Part shown: piece by piece, positions 58,601 through 64,000 of the stretch
How the letters are laid out: every line of letters starts with the position of its first letter
How positions within the stretch are numbered: position 1 is the first letter of the stretch
Assembly: GCA_964036275.1 (NCBI GenBank)
Contig: OZ038435.1
Location: 6,330,187 to 6,394,186, forward strand
DNA length: 64,000 nt
Direction: 5' to 3'
Origin: Litoditis marina
Taxonomy: Eukaryota; Nematoda; Chromadorea; Rhabditida; Rhabditidae
Made by a program: the position numbers and the translations under genes
Notes under the pieces: model-generated
What the model was told of the DNA's origin: nothing
What the model saw: only the letters and a program-made list of their open reading frames with translations
Databases searched by the model: none

Positions 58601-61600
58601 CTCTCACAAGATTGAACGAACTAAGTCGATTTGGCAACCAGAATAAGTCATTCAAAAATAAAACTTATTTAAAAGTAAAAGTCATTAAGTACAGAAACAG
58701 TTGAAAATCAGAAATCAAGTTTGCGAAAATTTTTGTAATTTTCAAATCCTGACTGAAAGTGAATTAATGACTTTTACTTTTAAATGCCTTTTACTTTAAT
58801 GACTTTAAATTTTGAATGACTTATTCCTGGTACCATCCGATTTTGAATCCTAGTTGTAAACATTTCCAATTTCCCATCAGTATTTTTAAACGGAAAACTA
58901 TGAATATTCAGCGTATTTTTGTTCAATACAACAAATCCATCAAGGATAATTGATTAATCATTTGAAAAACTAAGTATAAACCTTTCATAAATTCCAGGCC
59001 GTTACCAATCAGGAGACAATCGCCCGTCTCAATGCTCAAGTCGCAGGCCTAACTGGTCAAGTTGAATTCTACCGTAACTTACAGGAAGACGCCCTCATTC
59101 CGCTCGAACTCCAACCAGGCCAGGTAAATTACTCCTTACTTGTGTCAATACCTGTTCAGTATTCTGAATTTAGTCTTTTTGTCTTTAATCCTGAATATTT
59201 CTCGTAGTGAATGTACAACGAGTATAGTAAAAGTTTCCCTGCAAACCTCGAGCACCATAGCAGTTTCAATATAAGTCTCATCTTCGAATTAAAATTAATC
59301 GTAGTTCCTAAACGGTTTTCAGTAACATACAGAATATGTATGTTATGGAATTCAACATCATTCCTACCGAGACTCCTATAGCACACGTTCTCATTTCCCT
59401 GTAGCTGTTTTCTGATGCAAACTTCAATTTGTCAAAAACATTTTCAAACACTCTTTGTTATCAGGTTATCAGAAACTGAGGAAATTATTTTTCCCTTCTC
59501 CGATAATATCTATTAGAGTCAAGCACACTTAAAGTTGTGTAATCTCACTGTAGGAGTATCAATAGGCGTGAAATAGACTATAGCTCATTGTCTTCTGGCC
59601 TATTTTCCGTGTTCTAAGACGTTGACATTTTAGCCATGCTAGCGCCACCGGTAAAAGTGCAACCCTGCTTGCGATTGAGTGAGAAGATGGCGCGCTATGA
59701 AGATGTCGAGAAGGACAAAGACAGATTTGGAGAGTTGCCCTCGGAAAGGGAACTCGAATATCATGGTAAATTTGCACGTCTTCAAATACTGTTGGCAAGT
59801 ATTGTGGCATGATTAAAAAGTCAAAATGTGCTTCTAGTTTGACAAACCGCCAGTCAAAAATATCAAAAACGGCAGATAGCTTATTTCTTGGTCTGGTTGC
59901 AGCAAACTTTCATTCATGCTCCCATTGACGGTTTCTTGATAATTTGGATTCTGGGCTCATCGAAAACCTGGAAATTCCTATGATCGTGTTCAAATAGCAA
60001 AACCCTTCATAGTTAGAAGCATCCTTATCGCTTGGTATCGAAAAAACTCGGCGTTTTATACCAATAGAGAGGCTGTCATATGGAAACTATATTGCGATCG
60101 GTGTTTTTGCGACTTTCCGAATTCCAATTCTTCTTCACCACTGGCTGTGTCCCACTATTTTGGATTGTCTGAAAAGGGTTTTACTCTTTTTTGCGCATTT
60201 GCGCATTAGTTATACTGTTAGTCAATTGCTGAGTCACGTGAAACATGTAACACAGCAAAACTCAGAAACGTGCAATGAAAAAGGACACGATTTCTCATTA
60301 GAATGCTAATTTTACGTGACTATTCAGTTTACTCCTAGTATATCTGATGAGTTCCATGACATCTTGAATGAACCTAAAAGACGTTTCATCTGTACTCTTC
60401 CATTGAGTTTCCAACCTATTACAACAATTTCAGACAACTTCTTGTTCACTCCCGATCATTATTCTGAGTTCGGAAGTCTGGATCCGGAAATCTTTTTGCC
60501 TCCCGATCAACTGTCCTTTATGCGACTATTCACGAGTGAGTATCAAATTAATGAACTTCTTCTTAACAAATAACAAATTACAATGTCAAGCAACTGCCGA
60601 TTTATTGATGTTTCCAAGCAATGCACAATGCTGTACCAAATGAGCATGTGATGTCATGTGTGCTGCCTGCTCGAAAAATAGTTGAAGCAGTCCCAATATA
60701 TCTGCTTACGTTACAATACAAGACAAGCTATATTTTTCTCCCGTATCACTGAGTGTTGTGTGAAAGTGCGGAGTGCGGCTGTCTGTAACACTCAGGTAGC
60801 AAGAGTACATAAAATACATTGAAATTAAAATTACAAACTACTATCAAACGAGGCGAGAGGAGAATGTTTATACTACAGAAGGTTGTCAGAACTCCTTCAA
60901 CGTTTTTTTCTTCAGAAACTTCTCCAATAATTGACAGCGTCGTGGATGTTATCAACTTTTTTGGCTTTTTGAAAAAGTATATGCCGGATCTTGCCAAGAA
61001 TTTACTCAAAGAAGTAAGTCAACTTTGAGAGAAATATATGTGGGAGGATGTAAAAAAGTAGTTACGTCACTTTTATGGGAAGATCTACAGTTTCAACTTA
61101 TTTTCATGATAAAAATGTTTATCAAAACGTAACGGGAAAAGTGGAGATTCACATTCAGTCATTGCAAAGACCGAATGTGTACTGTAGAAGTCTCCGTAGG
61201 AATGATGTTAACTAGTCGATTGTCTTGACCCGGGTTCGATACCACTAAACGGGAAAATTCAGAGGAAACAGCTTATAGAAAAAAACATGTACTGAAGCAG
61301 TGACTTTTACTTTTCTGCCTCTGAAAGGTGTAAAAGAAACCGATTTCCGCAAATATGAGATCAGTCCACTGTACAAGACTAGTTTCCATGAACCAATCCC
61401 TTACTTTTCTCCAACAAAATCATCCCCCCATCTCTATCGTGCGCAGCGCGGAGCGCTGCGCAGATTAGTTTTTGTTCAAAGGTCTGCAGACATTACAAAA
61501 CAGATTATTACAATTTTCTTCAAAGTACGTCGACCATTTTCTTAGATTTTTGCATGAATCACTGAAGGGGAACACGTCTACAAGATACTAAGTTCACGTT

Positions 61601-64000
61601 CCAAGTAGAATTTATTGAGAGGAGTTAGGGGGCCCAACGTCTCGCAAAAATGGCTTCCGTGCGGGGCGGCGGCGGCGGCGGCGCCGGCGACAAAAGTGTC
61701 CGCCTCCTCAAATCGCGGCATAGTTTCGCACGAAATTAACTTATTCAAAAAATACTTACATTATTGGAAAGCTCTAAAAAAGTTGAGGTATACGTATTTT
61801 CCAGGTATGTCTGAAATTTGAATATTACGTGTGAGAGAGCCGAAAATGGTCTCGCAAAAAATCATGGATAGACCGGTTGTGTGAAAATAAAAATGAAATA
61901 AGAGTTTAACGTGTACGGGAAGACGTTTTCCAATGAAGAACTCATGACAGGCGGGTACAGCTTGGTTTTCACTCCTATTCACATGTCTGATTGGCGGATT
62001 GGATAAACGTTCTATTCACGCACGGCGAACGAAGGTTCGATTCCTGCCTGGAGTCTAGAGTGGAAAATTTGCTACCACTTGAACGAGGTTACAACTACAC
62101 CAAACCTTCTGCACTACGGCACGGTTTAAAACTCCAATAGAAAAACATAACATTCCTTGTTTAGCTTATTGTTCAAAAATATCATTTTTATCAAAAATGA
62201 CCGTTACTTTGTAACCATAGAAAAAGAGTTCAACTAGTATAAAAAAACGAGTGTAAAGAAAGTAAAGATTAGTTTTGGATAAATATGTACGAGAAATATA
62301 AAAGAAGTCCGATAAAAATATTTTGAGGAAAATGCTAATCTCGCTTCTCTTGTAAACAACGGAGTATAAGCTAGATTATTGTGAGTCGCAGTCAGAATTT
62401 TTCTTCCGACAACCAAAAACTCGGTATCCTTTTTTTGAAATTGTAAACCGAGCGAGATTAGAGTTTTCCTCAAAATATTTTTATTGGACTTCTTTTATAT
62501 TTCTCGTACATATTTATCCAAAACTAATCTTCAAGTTCGTTCGAATTGTTTTCCCAGATAGAGCACATTGAGCATGTTTTCAGCCAGGAAATAAACTGGG
62601 TGTACTAGAGAATTGGTAAAAGTGTAGTAGCAAACCCTCGGTTTGGACACAATTACTTATTTCTCATTTCAGATGAGATTGAGCGAAGAGAATGAACGCT
62701 TGTCGGGTAGAGAAACCCTAAGACAGATGGAGTTCGACCATTTATTCAAAGAAAAGGTCGGAGTTCAAAGGCTGAACCAGAGACTGCGTAATGAAGTAAG
62801 TTAATTGTGTTTTTCTCTCTCCCTCCGGAGCTCTGTTATAGCAATGCTGCGGGAATGACTAATAACGTGCCTAAATTTCGATTTCTGATGTCAGTATAAA
62901 ATCCTAAAAAATCAAATAATTCTTAGGTAGCGTGCTTTTCTTGTACCAAAACCAAGTTAATTTGACAAAAGAAAGCGTTGTTCCGTATTGGAAAATAACA
63001 CAACAGCAAAAGCAGGCCACTCTCACAAGATTGAACGAACTAACTCGATTTGGCAACCAGAATAAGTCATTCAAAAATAAAACTTATTTAAAAGTAAAAG
63101 TCATTAAGTACAGAAACAGTTGAAAATCAGAAATGAAGTTTGCGAAAATTTTTGTAATTTTCAAATCCTGACTGAAAGTGAATTAATGACTTTTACTTTT
63201 AAATGCCTTTTACTTTAATGACTTTAAATTTTGAATGACTTATTCCTGGTACCACCCGATTTTGAATCCTAGTTGTAAACATTTCCAATTTCCCATCAGT
63301 ATTTTTAAACGGAAAACTATGAATATTCAGCGTATTTTTGTTCAATACAACAAATCCATCAAGGATAATTGATTAATCATTTGAAAAACTAAGTATAAAC
63401 CTTTCATGAATTCCAGGCCGTTACCAATAAGGAGACAATCGCCCGTCTCAATGCTCAAGTCGCAGGCCTAACTGGTCAAGTTGAATTCTACCGTAACTTA
63501 CAGGAAGACGCCCTCATTCCGCTCGAACTCCAACCAGGCCAGGTAAATTACTCCTTACTTGTGTCAATACCTGTTCATCTAGATATTTTGTAGTATAGTT
63601 TGGTATGTGCGTGCTGAGGCGCCACCTGGCAGGGTCGTTTCCACAATAATTGTTTACAATGCTCCAACTTTTCCCGTGACTTGAAAAATGTCCGTTTTCA
63701 AAAAATCACTACCAATTTTTTTAATGAAGTTTTGAAACCATGATAGACGCTGCCGTGAGCGACCGTATTTGTGATAGCTTTGAATGAAACATTTTATTGC
63801 AGCACAATCTCAACGGAGCTCCCCAGCCTCACCGTCAGTTAGCTGCCAAACAGAGCGCCCCTACATCGTCAACGTCTGCCTTAGTCCGATCACCACTGTC
63901 AATAAAAATTTCCGGGTTTCCGGCCCAACTTTTCTTTCAAAAAGCAACACCACAACACACTTATAAAAGACCACTAACACTGAAATTTTTCACGATCATG
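40604..64000 (+). CDS. Nuclear-type coiled-coil protein with tandemly duplicated exons (3' end off window)
   Basis: Exons: 40604-40660 (start MTPCSHSDKPTAVV, after a TGTTTTCAG acceptor), 50203-50274, 50373-50444, 50581-50718 (basic PTKKRRR, then acidic SDEDYVPPPQQK), 51195-51317, 52301-52345, E1 52746-52871, F1 53480-53605, E2 54227-54352, F2 58251-58376, E3 58998-59123, F3 62673-62795, E4 63417-63542, then 63803 onward. Every junction is phase 0. Exon F encodes LLSEENERLSGRET..., exon E encodes IARLNAQVAGLTGQV; each is 42 residues, six heptads with Leu/Val at core positions. The KKRRR motif suggests nuclear location. The family is not recognised. Joining 40660 to 50203 across the satellite is inferred from phase. 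Whether all E/F copies enter one mRNA is unknown. Exons at 53198-53324 and 57969-58095 hold an ATG (53220, 57991; MASAEEVDTTGRKMDN) after an acceptor and may start shorter products. Confidence 0.55.
41170..50202 (+). repeat. 98-bp satellite array with 17-mer higher-order repeat
   Basis: About 92 head-to-tail monomers of 98 bp. The consensus contains CTGAGACGCTGGATCGAGAC, CTCAAATGGGTTTCTCAGAC, CAGTGTCTCAGATACTTCAT and CGGTGATCCCTGTGCTAAAC in order. Two monomer types alternate in blocks: one with AATCTCAAATGGG, the other with AGTCTCGAATCGG and GATAATGCATC. Variant markers recur at 1,666 bp (17 x 98): CGTTAAAGTG at about 45101, 46767 and 48433, and CTGTTCTAAA at about 45235, 46901 and 48567. No frame stays open for long. 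It lies between exons at 40660 and 50203 of the plus-strand gene. Confidence 0.97.
51049..51118. repeat. Near-perfect 70-bp hairpin
   Basis: Two 34-bp arms (51049-51082 and 51085-51118) pair with one mismatch and two G-T pairs around a tiny AA centre. It is in an intron of the coiled-coil gene. It could be a minimal fold-back element or a small-RNA hairpin; the loop is shorter than in a usual microRNA precursor. Confidence 0.75.
52458..52630. mobile_element. MITE with GGCGGCGTAGCAA termini
   Basis: Perfect 13-bp inverted ends GGCGGCGTAGCAA (52458-52470) and TTGCTACGCCGCC (52618-52630). The interior has several CTCATGAG/TCATGAGA motifs. It is 173 bp, non-coding and lies in the intron before exon E1. 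Confidence 0.8.
52746..53034 (+). repeat. Truncated first unit of the 4.77-kb tandem duplication
   Basis: It contains exon E1 and the start of its intron, then jumps to sequence equivalent to about 56530-56667, then directly to the unit start at 53035. Relative to the full unit, two internal segments (about 54367-56525 and 56667-57800 in unit 2 coordinates) are missing. Confidence 0.8.
54572..54812. mobile_element. TATAG-family MITE within the duplicated unit
   Basis: Left end TATGGAATTCAAC...ATTCCTACCGAGACTCC, right end GGAGTATCAATAGG...GACTATAG: the same ends as the MITEs at 15841 and 16647. The copy in the next unit lies at about 59343-59583, so insertion came before the duplication. Confidence 0.65.
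54916..56794 (+). CDS. Small nested gene, copy 1, unknown function
   Basis: Exons 54916-54994 (first exon body from 54863), 55663-55764, 56145-56242 and 56693-56794 join in phase to 126 residues. The start MARYEDVEKDKDRFGELPSE is charged. Then follow LFTPDHYSEF, an acidic PPDQLSFMRLF, a hydrophobic stretch IIDSVVDVINFFGFL with KKYMPDLAKNLLKE, and a Cys-containing tail. In the other copy an upstream ATG (59636) directly follows the acceptor and adds 17 residues; here it reads ATA (54865), so this copy must start further in. It sits in an intron between E2 and F2 of the coiled-coil gene, on the same strand. No family recognised; no signal peptide. Confidence 0.45.
56667..56689. repeat. GC-rich perfect palindrome at a deletion breakpoint
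   Basis: TGCGCAGCGC and GCGCTGCGCA are perfect inverted arms around GGA. The same palindrome recurs 4,771 bp later. In the truncated first unit, homology stops exactly before it. It also overlaps the acceptor used for the last exon of the small nested gene. Confidence 0.85.
56834..57000 (+). other. GGC microsatellite, possible short Gly-rich frame
   Basis: A GGC run (about nine units here, about five in the copy near 61668) follows AAAATGGCTTCCGTGCGG. The frame from that ATG reads Met-Ala-Ser-Val-Arg, poly-Gly, then about 18 residues before a stop. The length difference between copies shows slippage after duplication. A protein product is doubtful. Confidence 0.4.
57229..57285 (+). other. 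tRNA-like sequence (SINE head or tRNA pseudogene)
   Basis: TGGCGGATTGGATAAACG resembles an A box, and GGTTCGATTCC (57271-57281) is a perfect B box about 40 bp downstream. The stems do not close into a full cloverleaf. It is repeated at about 61992-62048. A second B-box-like GGTTCGATACC lies near 56462. Confidence 0.4.
57468..57801. mobile_element. MITE with about 115-bp inverted arms
   Basis: The left arm begins ACTAGTATAAAAAAACGAG and the right arm ends with CTTGTTTTTTTATACTAGT. The arms match for about 115 bp with few changes. A second copy starts near 62231 but its right arm is cut at about 62530, where a deletion joins it to the intron after exon D. Confidence 0.85.
57806..62530 (+). repeat. 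Tandem duplication, full unit B
   Basis: Nearly identical to 53035-57805, with scattered substitutions and a shorter GGC tract. It contains D2 (57969-58095), F2, E3, a MITE, the nested gene 59636-61565 and most of the MITE with long arms. High identity across exons and introns points to a recent event. Confidence 0.95.
59636..61565 (+). CDS. Small nested gene, copy 2, unknown function
   Basis: Exons 59636-59765, 60434-60535, 60916-61013 and 61464-61565 splice in phase to 143 residues. The ATG at 59636 lies two bases after a TTTTAG acceptor, as expected for a trans-spliced start, and gives MLAPPVKVQPCLRLSEK before the MARYEDVEK start shared with copy 1. The remaining sequence is almost identical to copy 1: PPDQLSFMRLF, the hydrophobic IIDSVVDVINFFGFL and the Lys-rich end. 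The last exon differs by one conservative change in this frame, while the alternative frame has gained a stop, which supports the frame chosen. Function unknown. Confidence 0.5.
62531..63570 (+). repeat. Truncated last unit of the tandem duplication
   Basis: It resumes in the intron after exon D (TTCAAGTTCGTTCGAATTG), so D is missing. It carries F3 (62673-62795, one Leu codon shorter) and E4 (63417-63542, Gln to Lys near its start). Homology to the other units ends near 63575, where unique intron sequence leads to the exon at 63803. Confidence 0.9.

Noticed and set aside
53035..62530. Could the 4.77-kb repeats be LTRs or an integrated element?
   Set aside because: No reverse transcriptase, integrase or terminal TG...CA structure was seen. 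The units carry ordinary exons and introns of the host gene, so segmental duplication is simpler.

Overview
The window reads as nuclear DNA of a nematode, most likely a rhabditid close to Caenorhabditis. The evidence is short, split genes with TTTCAG-type acceptors, likely spliced-leader acceptors placed just before start codons, close matches to C. elegans-type PRDX-3, CRI-3 (p32/C1QBP) and a GPATCH1 orthologue, and nematode-type lectins joining a von Willebrand A (vWA) domain to a C-type lectin domain. All gene models were spliced by hand from reading frame, GT/AG sites and family resemblance. No alignment or search was run.

Layout. 0.8-15.1 kb (+): three housekeeping genes head to tail, namely a mitochondrial p32/C1QBP homologue, mitochondrial 2-Cys peroxiredoxin PRDX-3 and the spliceosome-associated G-patch protein GPATCH1. 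They are spaced like an operon. 15.1-21.4 kb: a gene-poor stretch with MITEs, tRNA-derived SINE copies, a GA microsatellite and one doubtful minus-strand membrane-protein gene. 21.4-30.2 kb (-): two related vWA/C-type-lectin genes. One is nearly complete but has two junctions I cannot close, and the other is more degenerate. They are broken up by nested transposons. 31.0-31.6 kb (+): remnant of a Mutator-like (MULE) transposase. 34.3-39.7 kb (-): a multi-exon gene of unknown function with an acidic Glu/Gly/Asp repeat. 40.6-64.0 kb (+): a nuclear-type coiled-coil gene running off the right edge.

Two large structures dominate the right half. The first is a satellite of about 9 kb (about 92 copies of a 98-bp monomer) lying in what looks like intron 1 of the coiled-coil gene. 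Its variants recur every 1,666 bp, which is 17 monomers: a higher-order repeat. A 76-bp form of the same family makes a second array at 32-33.7 kb in the opposite orientation, and a short array sits in an intron of the minus-strand gene at 37.8-38.3 kb. The second is a 4.77-kb tandem duplication that multiplies two coiled-coil exons. Each is 126 nt (42 residues, six heptads) and phase 0/0, so the copies can in principle be spliced in without disturbing frame or heptad register. Each full unit also carries a small nested gene.

Mobile DNA includes hAT-type MITEs with 8-bp target duplications (one lands exactly on a GPATCH1 splice donor and duplicates it), a MULE-type terminal-inverted-repeat element with a 10-bp duplication, TATAG-ended MITEs, fold-back elements and tRNA-derived SINEs.
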